Source: Bacillota bacterium (GTDB lineage Bacteria; Bacillota; Clostridia; Tissierellales; Peptoniphilaceae). Taken from it: 43,441 bases of DNA. How positions within the stretch are numbered: position 1 is the stretch's first letter; every line of letters starts with the position of its first letter. The notes beneath the pieces are model-generated. The model had not been told where the DNA came from and did no database searches. It worked only from the letters and a program-made list of their open reading frames with translations. Made by a program: the position numbers and the translations under genes. The stretch is from assembly GCA_023443025.1 (NCBI GenBank), contig JAEZWM010000011.1, positions 1 through 43,441 on the forward strand, read 5' to 3'. Below are positions 25,692 through 34,834 of this stretch, piece after piece.

Positions 25692-26321
25692 TTATTTTGT
25701 ACCAAATAATCTATCTCCTGCATCTCCTAGGCCAGGAAGAATATACCCGTGATCATTTAATCGCTCGTCCAGACCGGCGATATAAATATTTACATCCGGA
25801 TGATCCTTTTCTATAACTGCAACTCCTTCAGGTGCAGCAATAATATTAACAAGCTTAATGTTTTTGCAACCTCTGTTCTTCAAAAATTGAATAGCAGCGG
25901 TAGCTGAACCACCTGTTGCAAGCATCGGATCGAGTACAAAGATATCTCTTTGTGAAATGTCCGATGGAAGCTTACAATAATATTCTACAGGACTTAAACT
26001 TTCAGGATCTCTATATAATCCTATATGACCGACCTTTGCAGCAGGCATAATACTAAGCATTCCGTCTACCATACCTAGACCCGCCCTAAGAATTGGTACT
26101 AGTCCCAGCTTTTTACCTTCCAGTTTATAGCCTTTAGTCATTTGAAGCGGAGTTTCTACTTCTATTTCGGTTAGTTCTAAGTCTCTAGTAACTTCAAAAG
26201 CCATTAGCATTGAAATTTCAGTTACTAGCTCTCTAAAATCTTTAGATCCTGTCCTCACATCCCTTAAAAGAGTAAGTTTATGTCTGATTAAAGGGTGAGT
26301 AAAAACTGTTACATTAGACAT
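25692..26321 (-). CDS. upp: Uracil phosphoribosyltransferase
   Basis: Upp salvages uracil to UMP using PRPP. The 209-residue protein has LVPILRAGLGMVDGML, the PRPP loop DPMLATGGSATAAI (about 131-144), and the uracil-binding end YILPGLGDAGDRLFGT. The ATG follows GGAGG and overlaps the end of rpiB by 8 nt. It is the last gene before the ATPase operon, as in Bacillus. Confidence 0.97.
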   Translation of the reverse strand: MSNVTVFTHPLIRHKLTLLRDVRTGSKDFRELVTEISMLMAFEVTRDLELTEIEVETPLQMTKGYKLEGKKLGLVPILRAGLGMVDGMLSIMPAAKVGHIGLYRDPESLSPVEYYCKLPSDISQRDIFVLDPMLATGGSATAAIQFLKNRGCKNIKLVNIIAAPEGVAVIEKDHPDVNIYIAGLDERLNDHGYILPGLGDAGDRLFGTK

Positions 26322-26766
26322 TGCATCCTCCTTTTTCTATCTCAGTTATTTTATCTATACGATTTTGATGTCTGCCACCTTCAAATTCACTATTTAAGAA
26401 ATTATCGATTATGTCCTTCGCAATTTCTATTCCCGTAATCCTTCCTCCTAAGCATATTACATTTGCATTGTTGTGGTTTCTAATCATTCTTGCAGTAAAG
26501 CTATCGGTACAATGTCCTGCTCTTATTCCATCTACCTTATTACATGCGATGCTAACTCCAACTCCTGTACCACAAATTGCTATACCCAGATCAACTTCAC
26601 TACTTAGTACGGCATCACATAACTTTTTAGCATAATCGGGATAATCCACAGACTCTAGAGAATGTGTACCAAAGTCTTTTATTTCTATGCCTTTTTCTTC
26701 AATATGTTTCTTTAACTCTTCTTTTAATTCAAAACCTCCATGGTCTGATGCTATTCCTAATTTCAT
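26314..26766 (-). CDS. rpiB: Ribose-5-phosphate isomerase B
   Basis: RpiB interconverts ribose-5-phosphate and ribulose-5-phosphate. The 150-residue protein begins MKLGIASDHGGFELKEEL, with the active-site Cys at C65 in ICGTGVGVSIACNK and the later NNANVICLGGR motif. It overlaps both neighbours by a few bases, showing tight coupling. It also resembles the allose/galactose isomerases LacAB, but a single gene next to upp favours RpiB. Confidence 0.95.
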   Translation of the reverse strand: MKLGIASDHGGFELKEELKKHIEEKGIEIKDFGTHSLESVDYPDYAKKLCDAVLSSEVDLGIAICGTGVGVSIACNKVDGIRAGHCTDSFTARMIRNHNNANVICLGGRITGIEIAKDIIDNFLNSEFEGGRHQNRIDKITEIEKGGCNV

Positions 26767-27194
26767 ATTCCTTCCTCCTCAAGTTTTTTTACTATTTTAA
26801 CTACCAAATCATTTATCTCATTTGACGTTTTTCTATATATTTCCAAACTTCCCCCGTAAGGGTCGATTACATCTCCTTTAACACCTGTAGCATACTCTTT
26901 TATACTAAAAATTTTTACTTCTTTATAAATACTGTTTAGCATATCAGCTTGATCTTCAGTCATAGTAAGTATTAAAGAATAGCTCGAAATATCTTCTAAT
27001 CCACTAGATATATGGTTGCTGATATCTATGCCTTTATCCTTAAGGACCAATATTGCATTACTGGCTGCACTTGAATAGGTCGGGAATATACCCATGGAAG
27101 AAGCAATAAAATTTTTAGAAATTGAATTGAAAATCCCCTCTGCCATCGGAGATCTACAAGTGTTCCCGGTACAAACAAATCCTACCTTTTTCAT
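26763..27194 (-). CDS. ywlE: Low-molecular-weight phosphatase, arginine-phosphatase (YwlE) type
   Basis: The 143-residue protein has the CX5R active-site loop at C8 (VCTGNTCRSPMAEGIF) and the catalytic-acid motif DPYGGSLEIY near the end. In YwlE a Thr at the CTGNTCR position favours phospho-arginine over phospho-tyrosine; that Thr is present here (T12). It probably reverses McsB-type arginine phosphorylation, but no kinase gene lies in the window. The start overlaps the fusion gene's stop by 4 nt. The gene order sua5-ywlE-rpiB-upp supports the call. Confidence 0.92.
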   Translation of the reverse strand: MKKVGFVCTGNTCRSPMAEGIFNSISKNFIASSMGIFPTYSSAASNAILVLKDKGIDISNHISSGLEDISSYSLILTMTEDQADMLNSIYKEVKIFSIKEYATGVKGDVIDPYGGSLEIYRKTSNEINDLVVKIVKKLEEEGI

Positions 27195-29185
27195 GCTTCT
27201 ATCACCTTGTCACCTGCAGATTTTCTTAATCTATTCATTATAGCAAATCCTAGACCTGTTTCTTCAACACCTTCAACTAGGATAATATCAACACCCATCC
27301 TATCAAAATCTCTAAGTTTTGAAAAAAGCATTCGAGCCATTTCCTCTAAATCATAAATAGATCCTACATTTAGTATTACATCAGCATCATAAGCCGGCAT
27401 ATGCTCTGTAAAAGTCATTATCCCTACTTTTTTCCCCTCATTTTTGTATCTTATAATATCATCTTGAAGTCTTTTGATTAGATTGTCTAAACCGGCACTG
27501 TATACATGCAGTTCTGCCTTTGGTGCATAATGTCTATATTTTTGACCGGGTGACCTTGGAATTTCACCTTCGCTAACAAGAGCTCTGTCATAACTAACCT
27601 CAGGAATCAATTTACTTATTGTATCATATCCATAATACCCGGGTCTTAAGATTTTTGGCTGCTCATCTACTACATCAACTACCGTAGATTCTATACCGAT
27701 TTTACTTCCACCGCCGTCAAGAATCATTTCGATCTTTCCATTTAAATCTACAAACACATCAATTGCATTTGTAGGCGAAGGTCTCCCACTTATGTTTGCA
27801 CTTGGTGCTGCAATCGGCGTCCCTGAAAGCTTGATAAGAGTTCGTGCAATCTCGTTGTCCGGAAGTCTAATTGCAACAGTATCCATACCTGCCGTAATAA
27901 TATCAGGAACTAAATCACTTTTCTTAAATACGATAGTAAGTGGTCCCGGCCATAATTTGTCCATTAAAAGCTTTGCCTTGTCGCTAATGTCGGACACGAG
28001 CGGTTCTACTTCTTCAATTGATGAAACATGAAGTATAAGCGGGTTGTCAGCAGGTCTTTGTTTCACATCGAAAATTTTTTGAACTGCATCCGGATTTAAA
28101 CCATCTGCAGCTAGCCCATAAACGGTTTCTGTTGGCATAGCAACCAAGCCACCTTTTTTAATAATTTTAGCGGCTGACTCCAACTTATAATGATCATTCT
28201 TAATATCAATAATATCTACAACTTTAGTTTCCAATTCAGTGTCCTCACTTGTAAATTGTTCATAAATACTATAACTCGGATCCATATGGATAACGAGTTC
28301 TACTCCAGTTCTATTGAGTACGGATCTTTCTATTTCATCAATAATATTGTGAATTTCAACAACAGAAACATCTACAGGGATTTCAACGTGAATTGAAGCA
28401 ATAATCTTACCTCTACCATAATTATGAACTATTAAATCATGGTAACCCTTGATGTATTTTCCTTTTTCAACTTCATTTACTATAGAGTCTATAAGTTCTT
28501 CACTGGGCTGTTCACCAACTAGAACAGAAATTGTCGAACCTGCAAACTCAAGACCTGTTTTGAAAACTAGAATAGAAATCAAAACTCCTGCTATACCATC
28601 CAAATTTATACCAATTAAAATAGAAGCCACGCCGGCTATTAGAATTCCGGTAGTAGCAATTACGTCATTTAAACTGTCTTTTGCTACTCCATCGTTTAGA
28701 GTCGAATCAAACCTCTTTGCAAGCTTTGAGTTATATGAATACATGTAAACCTTTACAATATTAGAAAAAACTAGAACACCAATTGAAAGTAGATTGAAAT
28801 CCATCTTTTCCGGATGTCTTATCTTAATAACGGAATTTTTAAATAATTCAAAACCCACATACATAATAATCATAGATACAAATAATGATGCAATGTACTC
28901 AAACCTGCCATGACCCTGAGGATGCTCCTTGTCGGCTGGTTGTTTACTGGCAATCGCACCAACTATTGCAATTACGGATGTCAGTGAGTCACTTAGATTA
29001 TTAAAAGAGTCGGAAATAATAGCAATACTATTTGTAATAAACCCAACTATAAGTTTGGATAGAAATAGTAATAGGTTAAGCCCGAGTCCCAAAGATCCGG
29101 ACAGTGATATATACTCGGCTTGAACGATAGGATCATCTGTTTCCTTGTATCTTTTAATAAATAATTTAGCTAAATAATCTATCAA
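27191..29185 (-). CDS. Fused CDF cation exporter and threonylcarbamoyl-AMP synthase (Sua5/TsaC type)
   Basis: The 664-residue frame joins two complete proteins. Residues 1-310 form a cation diffusion facilitator with six membrane helices and a soluble dimerisation tail. The metal motifs are N62-x3-D66 in helix 2 and D170-x3-D174 in helix 5, the manganese-type pattern. Residues 318-664 are a full-length Sua5: YrdC core (KKGGLVAMPTETVYGLAADG, KQRPADNPLILH, APSANISGRPSPT) and the C-terminal SPGQKYRHYAPKAEL domain. It makes threonylcarbamoyl-AMP for tRNA t6A. The whole starts at TTG with AGGGG. At the junction a TTG (codon 318) has GAGG 8 nt ahead, so separate Sua5 could also be made. Confidence 0.9.
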   Translation of the reverse strand: MIDYLAKLFIKRYKETDDPIVQAEYISLSGSLGLGLNLLLFLSKLIVGFITNSIAIISDSFNNLSDSLTSVIAIVGAIASKQPADKEHPQGHGRFEYIASLFVSMIIMYVGFELFKNSVIKIRHPEKMDFNLLSIGVLVFSNIVKVYMYSYNSKLAKRFDSTLNDGVAKDSLNDVIATTGILIAGVASILIGINLDGIAGVLISILVFKTGLEFAGSTISVLVGEQPSEELIDSIVNEVEKGKYIKGYHDLIVHNYGRGKIIASIHVEIPVDVSVVEIHNIIDEIERSVLNRTGVELVIHMDPSYSIYEQFTSEDTELETKVVDIIDIKNDHYKLESAAKIIKKGGLVAMPTETVYGLAADGLNPDAVQKIFDVKQRPADNPLILHVSSIEEVEPLVSDISDKAKLLMDKLWPGPLTIVFKKSDLVPDIITAGMDTVAIRLPDNEIARTLIKLSGTPIAAPSANISGRPSPTNAIDVFVDLNGKIEMILDGGGSKIGIESTVVDVVDEQPKILRPGYYGYDTISKLIPEVSYDRALVSEGEIPRSPGQKYRHYAPKAELHVYSAGLDNLIKRLQDDIIRYKNEGKKVGIMTFTEHMPAYDADVILNVGSIYDLEEMARMLFSKLRDFDRMGVDIILVEGVEETGLGFAIMNRLRKSAGDKVIEA

Positions 29186-29363
29186 TTTAATACCCCTAAA
29201 ATCATATTAGGTAATAATATCTAAAAATACAAATAAATACCTTACTTTAAATTATATATTTAATCCTGAATAGATACAAGTATTATATTGATTTCGGGTC
29301 ACCATAGACATAAACTTAAATACATTTTAAAATTAATGCTTTTAATAATGTGTTTATTATTTT

Positions 29364-29399
29364 AAAAAAAGTAATTCAAAAACTTTGAATCACTTTTTA
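29364..29399 (-). terminator. Terminator after the DUF1576 gene
   Basis: AAAAAGTGATTCAA and TTGAATTACTTTTT pair (one G-T) and a T run follows on the minus strand. The DUF1576 stop codon lies in the ascending arm. Confidence 0.8.
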
Positions 29400-30775
29400 T
29401 TTCTATTAAAATTATCTAAAAATCCATATCTATTCATTCGGTTGTATAAGCTTTGCTCTGCGTTCATTATACTGAACTCTCCGGTAAAGAAAAGAATTAC
29501 TACCAATCCAAGTGCAAAACCACTGTTATAGGTGTTCATCCATCCATGTAGCACAGAAAGGCTTGGCGTTATAATCCCGTATATAATACCCATCGTGAAG
29601 GTATGTTTAAATCCAAATTTTTCCGTTATTGGTGAGATTCCACTGCCTACAAAAGTTGCCATCATGGTTGGTCTTGCTGCAATCTTAGTCAATGCTCCGG
29701 TCAAAAATCCACTACCTACTAGCAAACCATTTATACCACCTATGACTACCCCGCCGCTTAACATCCCTAAAATAAAAGGATACATATATCTCGGTATTAG
29801 TCCTATTACGGAAAATGCTGTTATAGTAAAGATTCCCGCCCACATTTCGCCATGCATCTTAGATCCAGGAATCAATAAAAAGTAAGCTAGCCCTATCAAA
29901 CCTAAGAAACCCGCACTAATTAGTGCTACATAAAACCCATGCGATTTTACATAATCTCTTTTTGGTTGTTTACTTATCAAAAGCTTTAGAGAATACATAA
30001 TTCCGCCATGACCAATTATACCTACTATTACCAGATATAAAAGCATAATTGCCATGCTTATTACAAGTGTAAATCTATAACTCTGATCTACAAATGGTGG
30101 ATCTGTATATGCCCCATGTCCAAGACCTAGTCCATTGAGTAGAGAATTCATCAGTATAGCAACAACTCCTGCAGTAAATCCTCCCACATACATTGATTTA
30201 CCACGGATGAGTACTTTCATATAATTTGCAAAGTATGCAATTAATACTCCTGTCACAAGTCCAAGTCCTATACCCACCATAATTGCAATAAGACTGCCTT
30301 TTCCTAGTATTTCATTATGAAAAGCAATAACTGAAACAATCGGACCTACAGCAGAGGCAAATCCTGCCATCGGGGAATGCTTTGATAGTTTTTCACCTTT
30401 AACATGGGCATATAAATAAACACCTAGCATCAAAGGCAAGATGTTAAAAACTGTTTTTCCATAAAAAGAGTAACCATACATCATTAAAAGAGCAGAAATC
30501 GAACTCGAACCTATGCTTGTTCTGGTAAGCATAAATAAAAAAAGACTTATTAGTACAGTAAGTCCTGAATTTACAAAAGCCGCACCTATCCCTCCGATAT
30601 AAAAAGCGTCGGAGTCAATCAAACCGTGATGTAGTATGAGTGTTTTAAGACCGTCTAAAATATCAGCAGGTGCTGAGAAATAAAATCCTATGCATATTGA
30701 AAGCAGGGCAAAACCTGCAAACACTGCATATTTTATTTTCTCAGACCCGCTATGTCCTCTTAAAGCCGCACTCAT
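29390..30775 (-). CDS. DUF1576-family membrane protein
   Basis: The 461-residue protein is almost entirely hydrophobic with about twelve membrane helices. It matches the DUF1576 family through PADILDGLKTLILHHGLIDSD, SALLMMYGYSFYGKT and ATFVGSGISPITEKFGF. The family is common in Firmicutes and has no known function; a transporter-like role is only a guess. It begins 1 nt after the prfA stop and so is in one operon with it. It separates prfA from the sua5 fusion, which neighbours prfA more closely in Bacillus. Confidence 0.82.
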   Translation of the reverse strand: MSAALRGHSGSEKIKYAVFAGFALLSICIGFYFSAPADILDGLKTLILHHGLIDSDAFYIGGIGAAFVNSGLTVLISLFLFMLTRTSIGSSSISALLMMYGYSFYGKTVFNILPLMLGVYLYAHVKGEKLSKHSPMAGFASAVGPIVSVIAFHNEILGKGSLIAIMVGIGLGLVTGVLIAYFANYMKVLIRGKSMYVGGFTAGVVAILMNSLLNGLGLGHGAYTDPPFVDQSYRFTLVISMAIMLLYLVIVGIIGHGGIMYSLKLLISKQPKRDYVKSHGFYVALISAGFLGLIGLAYFLLIPGSKMHGEMWAGIFTITAFSVIGLIPRYMYPFILGMLSGGVVIGGINGLLVGSGFLTGALTKIAARPTMMATFVGSGISPITEKFGFKHTFTMGIIYGIITPSLSVLHGWMNTYNSGFALGLVVILFFTGEFSIMNAEQSLYNRMNRYGFLDNFNRNKK

Positions 30776-30776
30776 T

Positions 30777-31844
30777 CTAGCTTACCTGAGCGAGCTTTTT
30801 AGTTTGATCTTCTGTAATCAATGCATCTATCATCTCTTGGATATCTCCATTTAAGAATGACTCTAACTGATATATGGTCATATTTATTCTATGATCTGTA
30901 ATTCTTCCTTGAGGAAAATTATAAGTTCTGATCCTCTCGGACCTATCCCCTGTTCCAACTTGAGATCTTCTATTTTCTGAAATCTCAGCATTCTGTTCTT
31001 CTAACATTTTGTCAAAAAGACGGGTTTTTAGGATCTTCATAGCTTTGTCTTTATTTTTCAATTGTGATTTTTCATCTTGACAAGATACTACGATTCCCGT
31101 TGGAATATGAGTAATTCTAACAGCGGAGTCCGTGGTGTTTACTGACTGTCCGCCATTTCCCGAAGACCTATAAACATCTACTCTTAAATCCGCTTGATTG
31201 ATTTCAACGTCTACATCCTCTGCTTCAGGTAGAACTGCTACAGTTGCAGTTGAAGTATGGATTCTACCACTCGATTCAGTAGTAGGAACCCTCTGTACTC
31301 TATGCACTCCGGATTCGTACTTCAGCATAGAGTATGCTCCTTTACCATTTATCATAAATATCGCTTCTTTTACACCACCAACTCCTTGATCACTGAAACT
31401 CATTATTTCTGTTTTCCAGCCCATGGAATCAGCATACATCTGGTACATTCTATAAAGGTCACCTGCAAATAAGCCGGCTTCATCTCCACCTGCTCCTGCT
31501 CTAATTTCCACTATTACGTTTTTATGATCGTTAGGATCTTTAGGAAGCAACAAAATTCTTATTTCTTCTTCCTGTTCTTCTAAGGCCTTTGTTCTTTCAT
31601 CGATTTCATCTTTTAATAGATCCTTCATATCGTCGTCCATGGCTTCGTTTAAAAGCTCTTTGTCTTCTCTGACTATCTTATCATTATCAATATACTCTCT
31701 TGCAATATCAATAATTGGTTGAAGGTCAGAGTGCTCTTTACATAATTGTTGCCAATTAGACATATCTTTCATAATTTCCGGATCGCTTATTTTTTGTTCA
31801 AGTTCCAGAAATCTTGATTCTATGGCTTGTAATTTCTCTATCAT
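30777..31844 (-). CDS. prfA: Peptide chain release factor 1
   Basis: RF1 ends translation at UAA and UAG. The protein of about 355 residues has the tripeptide anticodon as P-T-T (RVPTTESSGRIHTS, about 187-189) and the catalytic GGQ in SSGNGGQSVNTTDS (231-233), which is methylated by PrmC. The ATG at 31844 is 9 nt after AGGAG; a TTG two codons earlier is too close to the site. The prmC gene lies upstream, with two chromate-transporter halves between. Confidence 0.97.
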   Translation of the reverse strand: MIEKLQAIESRFLELEQKISDPEIMKDMSNWQQLCKEHSDLQPIIDIAREYIDNDKIVREDKELLNEAMDDDMKDLLKDEIDERTKALEEQEEEIRILLLPKDPNDHKNVIVEIRAGAGGDEAGLFAGDLYRMYQMYADSMGWKTEIMSFSDQGVGGVKEAIFMINGKGAYSMLKYESGVHRVQRVPTTESSGRIHTSTATVAVLPEAEDVDVEINQADLRVDVYRSSGNGGQSVNTTDSAVRITHIPTGIVVSCQDEKSQLKNKDKAMKILKTRLFDKMLEEQNAEISENRRSQVGTGDRSERIRTYNFPQGRITDHRINMTIYQLESFLNGDIQEMIDALITEDQTKKLAQVS

Positions 31845-31936
31845 ACTCAATCACTCCTAATTCTGTATGAGAATAATTCTTTTAATAATTCTTAACTATA
31901 TTTTATCAAAATCTAACAAATAAACCAATTTAAAAT

Positions 31937-32476
31937 TTATCTTTTAATTGCAAGATAAATCAATTTATAAATGATATAGCCAAATCCTCCGGCTATTATC
32001 AGCCATATAGGACTTATTTTTAAATAAAATACTATCAGCGATACTATGATAGCATAGATAAACTGGATTGCATGAAAATGAGATCTTGTAGAAAGTATCA
32101 ACACAGAAGATACTAAAAGAGCAACCACTGCTGCTCTAATTCCTTTAAACATGCTTTCAACGAACTTCAAATCTCTAAAACCGATAAAAAAGCTTGCAAT
32201 CGCCAGCATAATTAAAAAAGATGGTAAGATAGCAGCTACTAAACATACTAACGCACCTATAAAGCCTTTAAGCTTATAGCCTATAAAGATACTCATATTT
32301 GCAGCCATAACCCCCGGAGATGCTTGTGCCATTGCAATCACATCCATAAAGTCATCACCGGTGAGCCATTTTTTATTGTTCACTACTTCTTTTTCTATTA
32401 TAGGAATCATGGCCACTCCACCGCCAAATGTAAACATTCCTATTGAAAAAAACACTTTAAACATCTCTAAAAGCAT
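31937..32476 (-). CDS. Chromate-transporter family half-protein (second of pair)
   Basis: The 179-residue protein is a single CHR domain with five or six membrane segments. It contains FSIGMFTFGGGVAMIPIIEKEVV and MAQASPGVMAANMSIFIGYKL, the standard ChrA marks. Short CHR proteins act as pairs with opposite topology. Its partner ends 18 nt upstream. Chromate export is the family label; the physiological substrate is unknown. Confidence 0.88.
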   Translation of the reverse strand: MLLEMFKVFFSIGMFTFGGGVAMIPIIEKEVVNNKKWLTGDDFMDVIAMAQASPGVMAANMSIFIGYKLKGFIGALVCLVAAILPSFLIMLAIASFFIGFRDLKFVESMFKGIRAAVVALLVSSVLILSTRSHFHAIQFIYAIIVSLIVFYLKISPIWLIIAGGFGYIIYKLIYLAIKR

Positions 32477-32494
32477 TTTATCGCCTCAATTCTT

Positions 32495-33022
32495 TTAAAA
32501 CCCATATAGTAATAAACCTAGTCCGGCCGACACTCCGATTACCTTGATAGGATGCCACTTTCTAATATGCGCAAGGTAAAAAGTAATTCCAAGGACTCCT
32601 GCTGTCTTAATATCAACTATACTACTTCTAAGTACTGAGAGTAGTCCTGCGATTATCAGTCCAACAACAACAGGTTTTAGCCCTGTAAAAAACCAGTTCA
32701 TATACTTATTGCCCGCAAGTTTTCTAACTGCTAGATAAAAGATAGTCATCACTATAAAAGAAGGCAGCGTCACTGCCACTGTTGCAATAATCGAACCAAT
32801 TACTCCATGAATTTTAAATCCAAGATAAGTTGCCAGGTTTATCGCTATGGGTCCGGGTGTCATCTGGGAGATTGCAATTACATCAACCAGCTCTAGCTCT
32901 GTCATCCAGGAATTATTGATAAGTACTTCTTGTCTAATCATTGGAATCATAGCATAACCACCACCAAAGCTAAATGCCCCGATTTTTAGAAATGCTATAA
33001 ATATACTTAAATACTCATTCAA
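32495..33022 (-). CDS. Chromate-transporter family half-protein (first of pair)
   Basis: This CHR domain has about 175 residues and starts at TTG (33020-33022) 7 nt after AGGGG; the frame is open six codons further. It has FLKIGAFSFGGGYAMIPMIRQEV and ISQMTPGPIAINLATYLGF. Together with the next gene it forms a heteromeric short-chain ChrA pair. The pair lies between prmC and prfA and is the only unrelated block in that stretch apart from yqhQ. Confidence 0.87.
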   Translation of the reverse strand: MNEYLSIFIAFLKIGAFSFGGGYAMIPMIRQEVLINNSWMTELELVDVIAISQMTPGPIAINLATYLGFKIHGVIGSIIATVAVTLPSFIVMTIFYLAVRKLAGNKYMNWFFTGLKPVVVGLIIAGLLSVLRSSIVDIKTAGVLGITFYLAHIRKWHPIKVIGVSAGLGLLLYGF

Positions 33023-33043
33023 ATAATCACCCCTACCCAATAA

Positions 33044-33838
33044 TTAAGATTTTCTCGCAGATACAATCCTATCAAAGTCATTGTAGTCTTTAGTTATTTC
33101 AACTTCAGTAAAGCCTAATTGGATTAAAAGTTCAGATACGGCTTCTCCTTGATCGTATCCTATCTCAATTATTATGATACCCTTATTATTCAGATAATAA
33201 TCTGATTTGGATATGATTTCTCTAATCATATCCAAGCCATCCTCACCGGAAAAAAGAGCAATCTCAGGTTCATAAGATAGCTCTTTTTGTAATTTTGTAC
33301 GCTCATGTTCGCTTATATAAGGCGGGTTGCTAACAATCATATCGAATCTTTCATCAATTGAGTCATATATATTTGATTTTTTAAATTTGATTTCTACATT
33401 ATTTAATTTTGCATTTTCATAGGCTAGTTTAAGAGCTGCATCAGAAATATCAACAGCTGTTATATCAGCATTTTCAATATGCTTTGCCAAGGTAATAGCA
33501 ATAATCCCTGTACCTGTTCCGATATCAAGAATCTTCATGCCTTTTTTAGAATATTCTAAGGCCTTTCCTATAAGAATTTCCGTTTCCGGTCTAGGTATTA
33601 AAACGCCTTCTGAAACCATTACTTCTATATCATAGAAGTACCATTTACCTAGGATATATTGAAGTGGAATTCCACTTTTTCTTTTTTCTATTAAATCAGT
33701 TATAAATTCTAATTCATCTGTTTTTAATTTGTGGTTTTGACCGAGTAGTATATCATGCCTTTTATATCCAAATACAGTTTCTAAAGCTATTATAATCTCT
33801 TCTCTGTCCCACAACTTAAACAATTCAGAAATTACCAT
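33044..33838 (-). CDS. prmC: Release-factor glutamine methyltransferase
   Basis: PrmC methylates the Gln of the GGQ motif in release factors. The 264-residue protein has the helical N-terminus with PLQYILGKWYFYD, the SAM loop ILDIGTGTGIIAI (103-115) and the catalytic NPPY at 171-174. The ATG overlaps the yqhQ stop by 7 nt. Its substrate gene prfA follows after the CHR pair. Confidence 0.96.
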   Translation of the reverse strand: MVISELFKLWDREEIIIALETVFGYKRHDILLGQNHKLKTDELEFITDLIEKRKSGIPLQYILGKWYFYDIEVMVSEGVLIPRPETEILIGKALEYSKKGMKILDIGTGTGIIAITLAKHIENADITAVDISDAALKLAYENAKLNNVEIKFKKSNIYDSIDERFDMIVSNPPYISEHERTKLQKELSYEPEIALFSGEDGLDMIREIISKSDYYLNNKGIIIIEIGYDQGEAVSELLIQLGFTEVEITKDYNDFDRIVSARKS

Positions 33839-34767
33839 TTATCAAGCTCCTGATTTTCCGGAATTACTTTTTCTAATGCAGTAATTGCAACTTCAATCAT
33901 ATCGTCTGTTGGCTCTTTAACAGTAGCAATTTTTTGTATAAACAATCCGGGATAGACCATTGCTCTTGCAATAGCACTATCACTTCTTCCAAGTATCCTA
34001 TTAACTTCATAGGATACCCCTATAATTATAGGTAGTACAGCTATTCTGGTAAGCATTCTAACCCATGGGTTTGGCCATCCAAAAAAGGATAATACTACTA
34101 TTGAAATTAGCATTACTGAAAAAAGAAAACTGGTTCCACATCTCGGATGAAGCCTTGACTGTGCCCTAACATTAGCCACATTTAGCTCAAGTCCTTTTTC
34201 ATAACAATAGATAGACTTATGTTCAGCACCGTGGTATTGGAATACCCTTTTCATATCATCCATAAATGATACTGCTGTAATATAACTTAAGAATATAATT
34301 ATTCTAATAAGTCCCTCTACTAAATTTAGCACAATTGGACTCTCAATATATCTTTTAAAAAATGCAGTCAAGGTCGTTGGTATGAAGAAAAAAAGCACCA
34401 TCGCTATAATAAGCGAAAAAACTAGTGCAATAGACTCAAGTACCTTGTCTGATTTATCTTTAAATATCTTATTGAAAAAACCTTCTTTTTCTCTTCCGTC
34501 ACCCTCTTCTTCATCTTCAAAAAAAGATGCAGAAAACATCAGTGCATCGGTACCGACTTTCATTGAATCAACCAAGGTTACTATTCCCCTTATAAAGGGA
34601 AGTTTTAGTAGCGGTGATGAGTTTCTCTTAGTATCTTCAACTTTAACTTCAATATCTCCATCTGGTTTTCTAACTGCAATAGACGTTAAAAGAGGACCTC
34701 TCATCATAATTCCTTCGATCAATGCTTGACCACCAATCGTAGTTTTATGTTTTAGTTTATTTTCCAT
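33832..34767 (-). CDS. yqhQ: YqhQ/DUF1385 membrane protein
   Basis: The 311-residue protein starts at the ATG at 34767 (GGAG 5 nt upstream). It opens with IGGQALIEGIMMRGPLLTSIAVRKPDGD, typical of DUF1385. Three or four membrane helices follow, then YHGAEHKSIYCYEKG and HPRCGTSFLF, both diagnostic. The family function is unknown, though the gene is often beside rpmE and prmC in Clostridia. The conserved His and Cys residues suggest metal binding. Confidence 0.9.
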   Translation of the reverse strand: MENKLKHKTTIGGQALIEGIMMRGPLLTSIAVRKPDGDIEVKVEDTKRNSSPLLKLPFIRGIVTLVDSMKVGTDALMFSASFFEDEEEGDGREKEGFFNKIFKDKSDKVLESIALVFSLIIAMVLFFFIPTTLTAFFKRYIESPIVLNLVEGLIRIIIFLSYITAVSFMDDMKRVFQYHGAEHKSIYCYEKGLELNVANVRAQSRLHPRCGTSFLFSVMLISIVVLSFFGWPNPWVRMLTRIAVLPIIIGVSYEVNRILGRSDSAIARAMVYPGLFIQKIATVKEPTDDMIEVAITALEKVIPENQELDKW

Positions 34768-34793
34768 AAATTCTCCAAGTCTTAAAACAAAAT

Positions 34794-34820
34794 AAAGGTT
34801 AGTGTCATCCACCAACCTTT
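34794..34820 (-). terminator. Hairpin between rpmE and yqhQ
   Basis: AAAGGTTGGTG and CACTAACCTTT pair over 11 bp (one G-T) with a GATGA loop, followed by ATTTT on the minus strand. It probably attenuates readthrough from rpmE into yqhQ. Confidence 0.7.
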
Positions 34821-34834
34821 TTAGTCTGAAGAAA

